Numbered from the stretch's first letter, positions 24,756 through 37,893 are shown. The stretch: 64,000 bases of DNA from Bedellia somnulentella (GCA_963576735.1 OY755178.1:10106001-10170000); one strand, 5' to 3'. Program-made: numbers and translations. Notes: generated by a model not told the origin, from the letters alone.

Positions 24756-27277
24756 TCTAAATGTGTCCTTCGTGTTTGTCCTCTACTACCATTACTACTT
24801 AGGATTACCACAGGGGTACAAAATAAAATTGACATTGATTCCAAAATAAAAATATAATAATATCAGATTTTAAGTCAATGTGTAACTTAATATTAAGTTG
24901 AAATCAACAACGTGAAACAACAAGGACAAAAGACTAAGGCTTCAACTCAATGAATATCCTAAAATATTCAGCCAAAAAAAAGTACACTGATAAGTCAATT
25001 CAAAATATCACAAATGAACACAATAATAAAAAATCTTTGCACATTCACTTATTTTTAAAAAATCATTTAATCATTCTAAAGAAAGCTCGACGCAATCATT
25101 ATCCTTCATTTTATTATCAACTCGTAAAATTATAGTTTCATTTCAACATACATAATTAAAAATATCACATTAATATGACCGTAAAACCCTTTAAATTTAC
25201 AACCCGACACAGCTCAAACCAAAATAATCAAATAAAGCTACGCGCACATAAAAAGCGTCCAAATGGTTAAAATGGTGCACTAATATATATCAGTTGGATT
25301 GTCAGAGTCGTTAAGACGTCTAATGGAATGAATGTTCAGTTTTGGGGCGTGCTTGTTGTTTTTTCACGCCAGCGGCTCTTGTTATGGACGATGTGATGAC
25401 CGTAGCGTGAACCGCAGACAGTGTGATGTGTACTTACCAATATTGGTTTACGAATGTGAAATACCATTAAGAAAATATAGGTTCCTATTCCTATCTGTTT
25501 TAGTTGCATTCCATTTTCTATTCACTTAGATATCAAAAAGATAGGAATAAGATTATGACTTTATTTCTTTAACTTTGGTCAAATAAGGATATGTTACCTA
25601 ATTTGACCAAAGTTAAAGAAATCATTATGTTCAAAAAGTATTTCTGTACCCTCTTTATCCCTCTCTTTATTCTTTATTACTAATTCTAAACTCAGCATGT
25701 TTTAGATGTTAATCATTCTCGTTCACCCGAAACAAGGATGAAAACCGTGAGACATACTTGTAACATAAACAGTTCAAACGGCGTCTTCGACTCAAGTTAC
25801 ATCACGAATTTTATTTCTATTATCTCTAATCTTTAGAGACATTTGGTGTATTATAGTCGAGAAGAATGATGGCTTACAGTATAATTCTCGACTAATCCGC
25901 GCTTACATCCAGTGAAAAGCTTCGCAGTATTGCCGAAGCGTCAATTTCTATCATGATGATTAATAGCGGGACGATAATCCCCCGGGTCTTTCGATAAGTA
26001 CGTTTTGCTCAATGAGGGTTCATTACTTTCAAGTTACATATTTTTATTTCCCAAGGTATCTTTTAAGGCTTAGGTTGAATAGTTAGGGATAGATAATTAT
26101 TTGCAGAGTTAACTATGTCGATTACTGAATTTGTTTAGACATGTGAAATTTATACATAAATGCTTATCAAAAAAAACAAACAGTCGACTAAAGAAATGTG
26201 ATTTGAATTCAATTTCGAGTTATGACCAAATTACCTATATAGCCGAGGGATTTCTAGTCGTGAGTCATATCGCACGCTTAAAACTGCAGTGACCTATCTC
26301 AAAAAAGCTAAATGTTGGGAATTGACAAAAAAACGATTCACAAAAATTTCGACTTTTTTTCTATTGATTATAGCAAAAAAACTAAGCAACGTAGATAAAA
26401 TATAAAACTACCGACGTGCTCTTAGAATTATCTATTTTTAAACCAAATCATTAAAATAACTGACAAAATATAAAAACTTCTTAAAAAATTAATTTAAAAA
26501 AACTCTTCATAGTTGAGTCTTTGTTCCATAAAAATGAGCAAACACTTGACGTTGTAATTATTGATAAGTTTGTGTTCTTCTAAAAATTGTTTAACCACTT
26601 TTGGCTTATTACGACATAGGCCAATGTTGAAATAAATACATGTTCAATTATTGGATATAACTAATAATTAAGTCTGTGTTGCTATAAATAGTTTAATGGA
26701 ACTTGTGACTTACAATGAATGAAAAACAATTGAACACTTAATTTCTAGAATAAAAATGTTATTATTTGGACATTAGGAACATAAATTTTAGTTAAGCATT
26801 ACAAAAATCAGTCTTGGAAATTTAGAAAGTACCTATCTAACTCGTAGATACAAATTTCAAAATAAATAAGCCTTGAACATAGTAGCAATGAATAAGATTA
26901 TTTTTATAAGTCAATAAAAAAATACACTTAGAATTTAATGACACTATGAGATCAGCATAACAACAAGCAGTCTAACTGACTTATCATAATAAAGTACAAA
27001 AATATATTTATCAAAGCAAAATATCTACTAAAACTAATGTGTAACTCTTACCACATAAAATATATGGTAAAAACTTCACTAGGCCAATCATATACTTTTT
27101 TTGTGGTTTTAACTATATACTATAAAAACAGAGGATCTTCAGGCACATGCACATCACAATTAGTTACCGACATAATAATACTAAGCATTGTATTATTTCT
27201 ATGATTCATAATATAAGATTGCCATCTTTATAAGGTAGGTGACAGTAATTCCACTACTACTTTGTCAATATAAAAAA
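24756..27277. other. AT-rich intergenic DNA
   Basis: Contains the 22-bp hairpin at 25563. A GC-elevated patch at 25310-25440 has a TATA-like stretch upstream (25280-25292) but no sound coding frame. Confidence 0.45.
25563..25622. repeat. Perfect 22-bp hairpin
   Basis: ATTTCTTTAACTTTGGTCAA(AT) pairs perfectly with 25601-25622 across a 16-base loop. Pairing breaks at once outside. Size resembles a small-RNA hairpin, but the flawless stem is more like a young inverted repeat. Confidence 0.75.
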
Positions 27278-27526
27278 GCCGTATAGTGCTGGCTTAGAAT
27301 ATCGCTACCCCTTTCTACCCCGGGTGACGTAAGAGAGGACTAAGAGTATGGGACTTCTGAAGTAGTCTTTGAGCGATGCGGTTGGAGATCCATCACCAAC
27401 GATAATTACTTCTACCATCTTGTCCCCTAGCAACTTCTAAAAATGGCTGAAGAGTTTCTAGGTCTAAAGCTCTGGCTACTCCTTTTTGGGATTTATGGCG
27501 GTGAGTATATGTATGCATGTATGTAT
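27278..27526 (+). repeat. R250 repeat, full length, subfamily B
   Basis: Starts GCCGTATAGTGCTGGC; contains 'CAACGATAATTACTTCTACCATCTTG' and ends GTATATGTATGCATG. Confidence 0.85.
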
Positions 27527-28232
27527 TATAAAATAAAAACTTGATATAAAACTTGCGATATTTCTTGTTAGCGTCAAGTTCAAACGTTTCGGTGAAGGCC
27601 CTCTAAAGAACAATAGCTGCGACCGCAGGCAATGTGTTAAGCCAGCTCTTACATTCACTTTGCGCTACTCTCTCTGTAGGCTTTTTTGAATTAGAAAACC
27701 AATGTTAAATCCCGCTGGACATTCAGAATTATTTTATCATTCCATAAAATTGCGTTTCTATAAATGTCTTTGCTGTAATTGAGTCCCCATTCTGTTTGTA
27801 AGCTCGAGATGTCCAGAAAGTCTTCAAACGTGAGTGTCTGCACTTCAGATTTCTTCATAGTTTTTTTGGTACCTTTAATCAGAGGTATACGAGTATATTC
27901 TGTTGGTGAGTCTATGTTTTCTGCTTTTAAATATCTTTGGATTTTCTACTCAATCAGACTTTCAGCGTTGTTATTTTTGTTTTGGGTATGACCTTTGATT
28001 AAAAATTATGAGTTATACTGTTTATTTAATCCAATTTGGTCAAAGCATACATGAACTTTGTAGTAATAGACTTATTCTGACCGCAGCAATTGTCAGAGTA
28101 AAAGTAATGTTCGCAGGGTTGCCTGTACTTCTTGCATTTATTGTTTTAAGGAAATAATTTTATTCCGAATACTATTAAACATGAAATGGGCATAACATAT
28201 TCTAGATTACATACACATGTTCCATGTTCCAT

Positions 28233-28480
28233 CGTAGTAGTGTCGGCTTAGAAAGCACTACCCTATTTCTTCAAGTAGGTGTACGTAAGAGGCGACTGAT
28301 GGTATTGGGCCTTTTAAGGGATTTTTGGGCGATGCGGTTGGAGACCCGTCACCAACAACTTTTCTTTTACCATCTTCTCCCCACTCAACTTTCCAAAAGT
28401 GGCTGAGGAATTTCTAATTCCTTAGCTCTAGCTACCCCTTCTAGGGATTTATAGCCGTGAGTATATGTATGTATGTATGT
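28233..28480 (+). repeat. R250 repeat, full length, subfamily A
   Basis: ACATGTTCC flanks it at 28215-28223 and 28481-28489, with about ten extra bases at the 5' junction. A 60-codon ORF over the repeat is not a gene. Confidence 0.85.
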
Positions 28481-28489
28481 ACATGTTCC

Positions 28490-29249
28490 TATTCGATCAT
28501 TTCCTTTCTGTCCCTGCGTCTCGTCCCAAAAATAACAATAGACATTTGAATAGGCTTTTAGGATTTCTTCTTCGCTTCACTGCTAACTCTGCAACTGTTA
28601 AATTGTAGCAATTCATTTTAGTTTTATAATAAAATCCACTATCTCGCCCTCTTGGCGCCTCAGTCGTTGCGTTTTTGCTCTCTTGAAAACTCTGCCTCTT
28701 GAATATGGTCTTCTTAAATCACCTTCAAATTATCTCATTGTGTGAGTTTATAATCCCTGCATAAATCTTACAGGTATATTTTTGGTTACTGACTCACTGG
28801 CACACAGAGCGCCCAGACTAAACGACTTAACCTAGGAAGCTGATATTTAGTAGGTAGACAGTGTAGGTGCTGAACATTTACAAAAGAATTCCTAGAAATT
28901 ACCCATGGGAACGGAAGTTATGGAAAATTTAAGTTTGTATTAAACTTCCGCAATTTTCATTCCTAAATTCTTTTGGGAACAGGAATCAAAGAAAATTTAA
29001 CTGTATATGAAACTTATCTTCTTATATCCTCATTCCATCTATATCATATATGTGTCAAATTGTTTATGTTATTGTTATTGATGAACTGTTCAGATAAATT
29101 GTTGCTAAGGTTGTCTCCTCTGGAATTTGACTGGAACCTCTTTATTAGTTCTGCTAGCTATTCCTTTTACGTTTGGCGCTGTTTTTGTTCCATACCTTAG
29201 GATCTCGCTTGTGCTTTTGCTTTCCCTGTGGTGAAATAGGGCATTCTCC
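28490..29249. other. AT-rich intergenic DNA, nothing recognised
   Basis: Lies downstream (minus strand) of the tandem-repeat ORF. Two near-copies of 'AAAAGAATTCCTA.AAATTACCCATGGGAACGG' and 'AATTTTCATTCCTAAATTC' around 28880-28980 suggest a small local inverted duplication. Confidence 0.4.
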
Positions 29250-29752
29250 TTAAATAGAAGGCATCGGTGGTGATACAAAGTAGTCTCTGGATGAAGTAGG
29301 CTTTTTTGACGAAGAAGCTTTTTCATGAGAAGAACTGCTAGATGATTGCAAGAGTATTGGTATATTTTTATTATGGTAGGTAAGGTCGTCGTCAATTAAG
29401 TCTGCATCACTCTCTTCAGAATTGATTAGGGTCATTTTAATGTCATTAACTGAAATAACCTGTATGACAGTGGCTGATGGTAAGTTGCAGTCAAAATAGA
29501 CTGCGGCATCAAGCGATAGATCCTGCATAACGGCAAATAGTAATTGGTAGTCAGTAGACGGGGTGGTATCGAGCGACAGATCCTGCATGACAGCTGCTAA
29601 TGGTAAGTTGTTGTCAATATACGCGGCGGCATCGAGCGGTCTACCTTCATAACGGCGGTTGTTGGTAAGTGGTAGCTAGCTGAGGCGGTGTTATCGAACG
29701 GCAGATCTTGCATGATGGCGGTTGTTAGTGAAGAGGATGCGACATCAATAAG
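29250..29752 (-). pseudogene. Possible coding exon with ~21-residue tandem repeats, one frameshift
   Basis: Minus strand. From a possible acceptor (TTGTCTAG at about 29753) the frame reads through four units of 60-63 bp (about 29463-29710), each beginning Met-Gln-Asp-Leu or a variant and ending Leu-Pro-x-Ala-Val. It then continues into an acidic segment (SEESDADLIDDDL), a Ser run and a stop at 29250. Unit 2 lacks one base, breaking the frame. Codon use is less AT-biased than the surroundings. I do not recognise the protein. It may be a decayed gene, a real exon with a sequence error, or a minisatellite. Confidence 0.35.
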
Positions 29753-30408
29753 CTAGACAATATCAAAGTTGTAAAAAAGTCGCCGGCGAGAAGTCTTTCG
29801 ATTTTTTAGCAGTACTACTGGTACTTTGGTGAATGTACATTTATATTTGAAAAGATAGACAATGCGTTTTTTCTCTATTTTTAGGTCTGCAAAAAAATTA
29901 CATATTAGGTTACTAAATCATAAATACTTATCATTTACATACATCAATCAATGAATTAAGTAATATCTCACTTACTTAAAATTTGTGATGGAGAGACTTA
30001 ATTATAGATAGGTCACGTGTATGACTACAAATTTTATAAAATATAGGCTTAACAAAAAGTCTTTGGTAAGAATCACACTTAATTTTATTAATACAGAGAC
30101 ACATTTTGCTATGATAAGATTGATTTAGGCAATATTTAGCCCTATATAGACTCATTGCGAAAATGGACACCGTGCAGCTAGCAGTTTTTAGTAGAATACA
30201 GCCTCAATCATTAAATGGGTCAAACAATGAGCAAGAGTTTTAGTGAAACATAGACCGATTTAATAATTCAGTCATTGTTGTTCTAACAACATTAAATTAA
30301 CTTACCTTATTTTTGGTGCAACACAGACGCACATCTAAATGGACCGTTGTTGTACACATCCACACTAGTCGCTTGCTGACGCGAAACCGAATGGGTCGCT
30401 GTACTGCT

Positions 30409-30531
30409 ATGGGGTGCGTGGGGAGCGGAAGGAACGATAAAGACCCAAGTGAAGTTGAACCTTTTTGTGTTAAGAATACGGGTGTTTTCTCGTGCCTATG
30501 TTGTAGAGCATGCTTTTTAAGGTCTGTGTAG
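30409..30531 (+). other. Candidate short ORF with N-myristoylation-like start
   Basis: ATG GGG TGC opens MGCVGSGRNDKDPSEVEPF, then a Cys-rich end and a TAG. Met-Gly-Cys is the context for N-myristoylation and palmitoylation, as in SH4-type starts. GC is higher than the surroundings. No good splice donor follows and no partner exon was found, so this is weak. Confidence 0.2.
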
Positions 30532-31968
30532 TATTGTAACTCAATTCATCAAAATTTTGACATAGGTCACTGTAGTATTAAGCGTGCGATATGTATGTAT
30601 GGTTTATAAAATGAAATTAGCAAAGGAGTAAAAAATTAACTAGATAAGACATACAAAATGTAAGACTGAAATCATTTCCTAAAAAGTATTTTCTTATTCT
30701 AACCACCACTAAAACGGTGTCCCTAAATGGATGACATGCAGTCACCAACATTTGATTAAAAGGGGAAACTATGTCCGAGTTTTTGCCTCCAAATGAAGTC
30801 GTGACAAGGCTCAGCAGTAATCTGGGAACATTGTCGCCGTTTAGTTCTCCCTCATCGCCCGTTTTCGTCTCCACGCGTCTTCCTAATTGCCTCTCTTTTC
30901 CATGATCATTTACAACCTTGATAAATTATTATTAAAATAATTTTATTATTTTTACTTCTAATATTAAAAGACAATTTCAATATTCTATAGTTTATCTAGA
31001 TTACAATCGACAGACTCCTTTCGAATTTGTAAAGCAGGAAATATATTGTTGCTTTTTTGAATTTATTTTATACTAAGAAAATGTAGTACTATTCTTATTC
31101 TACCCTACACAGCAAACATATAATTTGCGCACCATAGATCTCTCAGTCAATGCAGCTAGCGATCTTATTTCGAGTGAACATATTCGTCCTTAATGTATTC
31201 CCGTTTAATTAAGCTATTCCTGTTGAGTCCCGACAATCCTCATCGTCTTACCTCGATTCATTAGTATACATTACCAGCACAGCTCTCAAATTGAATTGGG
31301 CCAAAACAAATTCTATCATAATTAAATTAATGAAGCGCGTGACAACAGTATCAAATTCTTATTTGAATTGGAAATTTTTATGATATTAAATTTTGTTACG
31401 TGTATTTCTGTAATAAACTGATGAGCATTTACAGTTTTGACAATTTGTTAGAAAGGAAATTACGATAGTGAAACACCTTACTCAGCAATCAATTAATCAG
31501 ACCTCTATCTCCCACATTAGCCTTAGCTTAAAGAAGACGCAAATCTATATATAGGCCTATTTTAGAACCCACAGTTTTAAACATTTCACACCCTAGTCTT
31601 CCCAAGCTGATTTTAAGGTTGCAAAGGATTCCCGCTAACCAAATTTAAATGCCCTAAAATATTTTGTGGTAATTGCACGCTATTTGTTATCTGTCGAATC
31701 CGTTTCCCGCCAAATCCGGGTAGGTACGTCAGCCGACCCGTCCGCTACAGACACGAGTAATTTACCGACCCTATATTGCTCATGGATAAGGGGTATCTTT
31801 TTGTTTACAAATTGGCATCCCGATAAGGGAAAAAGGATATGGTTTTTAGAAAAACAACTCGTGAATGTATCGATAATGTAAATCCACCGCCGTGTTATTT
31901 TTCGTAGACGTTATTTGAAATTATATTCATACCTGAAGTTTGTTGAACTATTCGGATATTTTCTTTAC
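30532..31968. other. AT-rich intergenic DNA, nothing recognised
   Basis: No shared repeats or coding features noted; short ORFs at 30617 and 31666 have no motif. Confidence 0.5.
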
Positions 31969-32165
31969 CCATGGTTATGGATTCAAAAAGAGGTAGCCAG
32001 AGCTTAAGAATAAGAAATTTGTAAACCACTTTGGGAGATGAGTGGGGAAAATATGACTAAATAATGGATCCTTGTTAATAAATCTCCACACAAATCGCTC
32101 TACAACCACTCAAAAACCCTCAAAACCTTAACCCTTAGTCGCTTCATAAAAAATCCACGAGAAAA
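31969..32165 (-). repeat. R250 repeat, degraded
   Basis: 'AAAGAGGTAGCCAGAGCTTAAG', 'ACCACTTTGGGAGATGAGTGGGG' and 'TTAACCCTTAGTCGC' are recognisable; the rest is diverged. Confidence 0.65.
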
Positions 32166-32438
32166 AAGAAGCTCTAGTTCTGCTACAATATTACTTGCTC
32201 CAGTTTCAATTCTCATAAATCATTCCGAATAACACTTGTTTACTGAAAGATCCCAAGCGATTCAAATAGAAATGTTAGTGACTTAATATTTACTTTAAAC
32301 AAGCACGTTCCACAATAGCTTAGTCTCCGTATATTTGCTATTTTCCAACAAATATGTATGAATACAAATAAACAATAATATTCTTGTTATGTAATGTAAT
32401 AAAGTAACATCAATAACTTAAATTCCTTACCATTTATG

Positions 32439-32632
32439 CATACATACATATACTCACGGCCATAAATTCCAAGGGGTAGCCAGAGCTGCAGAGCTAGAAA
32501 CTCCTCAGCCACATTTCGAAGTTGATAGAGGACAAGATGGTAGAAATAAAGTGTCGTTGGTGATGGGTCTCCAACTGCTTCGCCCAAAAACTAATTAAGA
32601 ATACCATTACCTTACGATACCTGTGGGTAGAA
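32439..32632 (-). repeat. R250 repeat, subfamily B, 5'-eroded
   Basis: 'AGAGCTGCAGAGCTAGAAAC', 'GAAGTTGATAGAGGACAAGATGG' and 'CGTTGGTGATGGGTCTCC' present; the 5' part breaks down after 'ACCTGTGGGTAGAA'. Confidence 0.8.
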
Positions 32633-34584
32633 TTTATATTCATGGCAACAGTTCTAAAAAGAAGCAGACATTTCTTCAAAACTATGGGAAAATATTGTAA
32701 AATAAATGTGCAAATAAAAATATATTCGTTGAATTGCAAAGTACAAGACTATTCAGTAATATATTTTGGATGGTTCTCTTTCGGAAAATAAAACGCGATA
32801 TAACTTCAGTTACTTTAAATTTATATTATATTGTACCAAATTTAGCGTTACATAGCCTGTTAATTAATCAATTCCTATAGATATGATTCCTACTTTGAAC
32901 TGAACTTTAATCTAAAACTTTTCTACTCAAAAATCATTACTGGACACGACATTATTCCCGATAATATTTTTGCTTCATTGCAATGTTAATAGATTACAGG
33001 TACCAGCTTTTCACACTATGTTGTTGTTTACCATAACAAGGTTTTTATGTTTCAAACGGTGAATAGGAAATAACTTTTTTACTATTTTATTTTATTTGTC
33101 AATGTTTCATTGTATGTTTTTATTATTACAAATGTAAAGAATGAAGTGTAATCCATAAATAAAATTATATTAAGGTATCAATATAGTCTACTATTTATTC
33201 TATAAAATATTTTGTCTACAAACATTTACAGCTAAAATAGTGTACTTAAGCTCACCTTAATCATAGATATCAGATGTGCGTGTTTGAGCAAATTCGTACA
33301 AAACACATATTGCTAAAGGACGGACTCATCGTGGTAAGCTATCATTTTTCACATCCTAATCCGTAGACAGGCCTCGTCAAAGGGAGCTCTTATCGCGGCC
33401 CCAATTTATTACCGACGAATTTTCACGTGATACTGTCATAGAGATGTCATTTCAGCGGCTTCAAACGAGGGTCCTGATGGATGGAGGTGATGTATGGAGA
33501 AAAATTCGATGCTTTTTGTGCAATTCCTTTGATCGAGTGTCATGATAAGTTTTCATTTAGTATATGGCGCGTGATTTTTTGACATTTTATGGCATCAGTT
33601 TTGTCTCGTTATACATTATTTTAGGATAAAAGTGGAATTTAACACCGTCATAAAGAAACAAGCAAATTAGTCAAGTCGTTTTCGAAAAGAAAGACTAACA
33701 TTTTACGTGTTCGGGTAAATACGACAAAGATTGTCGAAAATTAATTAATAATTTATTTTAATGTAAGGAATGCCATATTAAAAATAGTTTAACAATGAAG
33801 AGAAAAGTTGGCAATATTGTTATCGGTTATATATCCCTTAATATTGACAAATAGACAATTTTATCTTAGACCTTCCCATTATTCAGAATATACATGCGTA
33901 ATAGTTAATACAGGTACGATAAAGTTTTTTTTTAATACGCCAATAACAACACTCAATCATTAACATGAATGAGTTATATTGGTAATTCAATTCAGCTTTA
34001 ATATTTCTATATGCTATAAAATTTCAGACCACGTTTACCATTGATCATAATGTGGTCTCCACAATCATAGGTTTAATGTAACATTAAGTAATAAATTGTA
34101 ATGCCTGAACTTTCTGTAGCTCAGACATTGTACGGTCATTCACACCGTTGATAATTGTTCAATCACGCATGTGAACCGACTTATCATAGACCTCAGTCGT
34201 GGGCAACCTTCCTCTTCCTCATTCTATGACAACAGGTGCTTACATCTGCGACAAAAAGTGGCCTTCAGTTAGTCTTTGCCTTGATATACCGTGTGAACAT
34301 CGATATCAAATAATAACTGAGGGACTGTAATCAGATTAACTATTTTGTAATATGCTCTTTTTGCTTGACAGCCAAGAGCGTACATCGATGTGACTTTTTG
34401 TATGGGAAGTTTTCTATCGTGAGATTGTTGTTGGTTGACTCTCAAATAAATCAATGTCAGAAGGATATTGTATAAATTAATATAGATCGAAAATTTCCAA
34501 ATCATTTTCAGATTTCTTCCCTTACATTAGTTAGTTAGGTACTTCATGTGATCCTATCCCTTAATATTCCACGTATCTGTACTG
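32633..34584. other. AT-rich intergenic DNA, nothing recognised
   Basis: A less AT-rich stretch at 33340-33480 is not matched elsewhere in the window. Confidence 0.5.
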
Positions 34585-34875
34585 TAAAATCTCAGTGGGA
34601 CAACCGCCGCTTCTCATGCGTAAGGCGCAATTAAAATTCTGAGTTGGGCCTACCCAATGTGTCGTTTCTAAAGTCGATGAAAGAAACAGACATGGCTGAG
34701 TTGTACTTAGTCATATAATAGTCTATTCGTATAAAACGGCTGAAGGCCTGCCCCTATTACGTGTATGAACTGTCCAAGCAAAACGAGGATGGGTGGTAGT
34801 GGGTAGGTGACAATCATCTCAAGCGGTGTAGAGAAATATTAGTACCTTTGACACCCCTGCGATATTGAGATATTA
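34585..34875 (+). mobile_element. SINE copy 4, degraded
   Basis: Recognisable by an A-box-like AATCTCAGTGGGA, 'GGGCCTACCCAATGTGTC', 'CATGGCTGAGTTGTACTTAGTC' and 'AAACGGCTGAAGGCCTGCCCC'. The B-box region is eroded and the tail lost. Confidence 0.7.
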
Positions 34876-36982
34876 CTGATAATATGCTTCATGGTAAAAA
34901 TAGTAATATACATTTTTTTAATAATACAAGCTAAGTAACTATATAGCAAACTTTTTAGCAAACTCCCAACAATTTCCAATACTAGTCAGTACTTGTAATA
35001 TATTATAAGAACGAAAACATTCTAGTGTACTTCAACAGAGTTTATACCCAATTAATAACTATTAATGTTACATCATTTTCAGTAATTGGCCCAAGTTCTC
35101 CGAATTCAAACGTTTTGTACTAGAAATATAATCATATTTCTTTAATTTAATTGAAAAGAAATATGATTAATGAAAATAGTAATGAAACATAAATACGTGA
35201 AATGAATACGGCTCTCGGGTGCTTATTGGAATCAAATCGCATATTCGTGATTCAAGCCAGAGCTATGGTTTATTCACAAAGGAATAGCTTTGATTACTGA
35301 CTACGCTGTATCTCTTGTAATAAAAGCCTTACTCCATTGGCGTATTCAAACTACCTATTCAAGTAATCTGATGCATATTGTCTTCTTTGTTCTTTTGTAT
35401 TTTTTCACGTTCAGGCTCAATAACATGCAGTGAGTACGGCTTCAGTGAGCTCATTGAAAATTGTTTATGCAAAACATCTCTTTATTGTGAAAAGGATTAA
35501 ATACTTGAAAATGTTTCAAAGAATCTGTTAGAATTTTTCTACAACTGAATATTTTCATTCGCATACTGTTTTTCTGAAACGATAAGACCAATTCTATTTA
35601 TATACTTTAGACTTTAAACATTTACTATTTATCATTATAATCACGCTATAATACAACAAAAGAAAGTCATTATTTGTGTTCAGATCTATGTTTAACTCTG
35701 AATTTCCTACGGGTCTTTAATAGCGTTACCAAAAACATTATCCAAAATACCTCGTTTTCCTGATATATCAGCTATTTCATTGAGTACGATGTTGATCTTC
35801 TTTTTCCTATTTTGCAATCAAATAAACACATTTTGAGAGCATGATTCCACTTACATAGCACAACAAATTTATGTTGTCGATTTGTTTATTTGTGAAGCCT
35901 GCTTCCAGTCGGCACAATATAGGGAGTCACGGTTGTTTGCCCAGAGAATTGCCATTTTTACGACAAGACAATCTGACACGTGCTATTACCGTTTTTGCTG
36001 CAATACCTTATATAACCACCTCGATTTACTGCCTTTGTAAAGCAAACTCGCTGTTTTGCTGCTGAATTGGTACTCGTAACAAATCTATCACAACTTTTTA
36101 TGTGTGTCGGAACTTCGGAGCAACGAGCGTTTGATTCGCACTGTGAAGAGGAGGTTTTTTGGAACTCAAATAGCTTGTTTCATGTACTACTGTATACTAA
36201 CTTCATGTACTGTACTGTAACGTACGCTAGAGATTATTTTTAATACCATCACCAATGTTAGTAAACAAACAAAATATATTTCAAAATCAAGTAAAAATAT
36301 CAAAAATAGATGAAATTTTTAAAGTTTCTTAGAGTGATAAATAATCAACTCTATACTCAAAAATTTAGTATAAAGTTGAGAGAACTGAACAGTTAGAAAC
36401 GAAATTGAATCGTGTCGGCGCAAAGAATGCTTTTTTAAAATTAATTAAACGAACACAAACTTTATACAAGATTGTTCTCTCGACTAAATTTATTTGTTCT
36501 ATTCTAATAAAATATTTCCTAAAAACCTTTGCTGCTTTTTTGGTACCTTTAGCACTGCCGTATGTGAAGCGTATAAAAGAGAATAGTTACGAGTAGCTTA
36601 TTCGACGCGCCACGACGGCTCTATTCAAAACAAAACAATTTCTTTTCAAATCGTTTTCGATTCGTCACACATAAGCGGTATTAAGTCTTGCCCTTTAATC
36701 ACCAAAGCTCTGGTCGATGATGCAAAAGCTCGTGCCGAGTTCTAAGAGGCTATTAAACTGTCAATGGCAGGGGTCATAATCGCGTGTGCTAGAGTACCGC
36801 CATATACCGACATAAATCAGCTAATTAACCCTCCCAACCCTTATTAATGATATAAATTTTGCGCCCCAACACACAACACCCGCGATGTTATGTCACATTT
36901 ATGTTAATGCATAACTTTCTTTGGCTTACTTGTATTGTACGAGCGAGTGTTCGGGAAGAAAGGTTTAAGAAGCAAGTTGTTT
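34876..36982. other. AT-rich intergenic DNA, nothing recognised
   Basis: Only the AT hairpin at 35129. ORFs at 35871 and 36405 are short and unsupported. Confidence 0.5.
35129..35169. repeat. Short AT-rich hairpin
   Basis: TAATCATATTTCTT / AAGAAATATGATTA, 14-bp perfect arms with a 13-base loop. Confidence 0.55.
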
Positions 36983-37013
36983 TCAGTTTTCGCTTAGCTG
37001 GGAAGGAATTGCG
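36983..37013 (+). promoter_or_regulatory. Candidate initiator plus non-coding first exon
   Basis: TCAGTT (36983-36988) matches the arthropod initiator, and a strong donor GCG|GTAAGT follows at 37014. A 31-base non-coding exon splicing toward exon A is conceivable; alternatives are many. Confidence 0.15.
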
Positions 37014-37142
37014 GTAAGTGTTATGTAAATTTACTTTATAACTATGTAATATTTTTTTTTTATCAGCAAAATAAATAATACATACTAATGCTCACAATGA
37101 TTATTTGGTGGTTGGTTAACAAATTGATTGAGTTTTTATCTC

Positions 37143-37395
37143 TTACATACAAACATTTACTTTATACTCAAAACTATGAAACCCACTTAAGGGTAGCCTT
37201 CTTCAGAACTGACTACGCCTCTACCACTTTTGAAAGTTAGTTAGGATAAGATAGTAAAAATAAAGTATCTTTCGTAATGGATCTCAAACCATATTCCCCA
37301 ACAGCCACACAAAAAGTCCATTCCCCGTAGTCACCTTGTATGCCACGCGCTGGAAGAAATAAGTTACTGATAACCTAAACCGACACTGCTCAGCT
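37143..37395 (-). repeat. R250 repeat, old copy
   Basis: Whole-length order is kept ('GGGTAGCCTTCTTCAG', 'CCACTTTTGAAAGTTAG', 'AAAGTATCTTTCGTAATGG', 'AAACCGACACTGC') with strong divergence. Confidence 0.65.
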
Positions 37396-37719
37396 AGATA
37401 GAGGATGTTTGTGCTATTCAAGCAAACATATGTGTATATATGCAACACTCCTATAACAGAAATGTCATTTACGGTGCAAATGTGAGACCAATTGATTACG
37501 CTTGCATTACAAAGAGTGATGAGTCATTGTGTCCCAAATGGTCTTTAATTATCAAATTGAAACGAGGGACAATATGGTTTGCAGATGCAGTTCGCTCAGG
37601 AGAACTCATTAATTATTTTATGGTCAGTTAAAGTGATGGTTTTGATGTTGAATACTAATAACTTTCGGTAATTGAAACATTTTAAAATGATGTTAGTAAA
37701 TAGTTGATATTTTTTTACT

Positions 37720-37893
37720 CCAATCGACACTTTTGGGAGTTTTGTGGAGAAAAGATTATAAAAATAAAGTTTTTCGGTGATGGGTCTCCAACCACATCGC
37801 CCAAAAATCACTTAGAGCCCCAATACCCTTAGTCGCCTCTTAGGAGCACCCACGAGAATAAACGGGCTAATGTTATTCTGGACACTACACATC
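37720..37893 (-). repeat. R250 repeat lacking its 3' end
   Basis: Matches from 'GACACTTTTGGGAGTTTTGTGG' to 'GGACACTACAC'. The (TATG)n tail and second hairpin are absent. Confidence 0.7.

Noticed and set aside
25280..25530. TATA-like element with 65-codon ORF
   Set aside because: No consistent initiator or donor, and the frame has no coding signature beyond modest GC.
26230..26275. R250-like string ('AGCCGAGGGATTTCTAGTCGTGAGTCATAT')
   Set aside because: Too short and too diverged to separate from chance.
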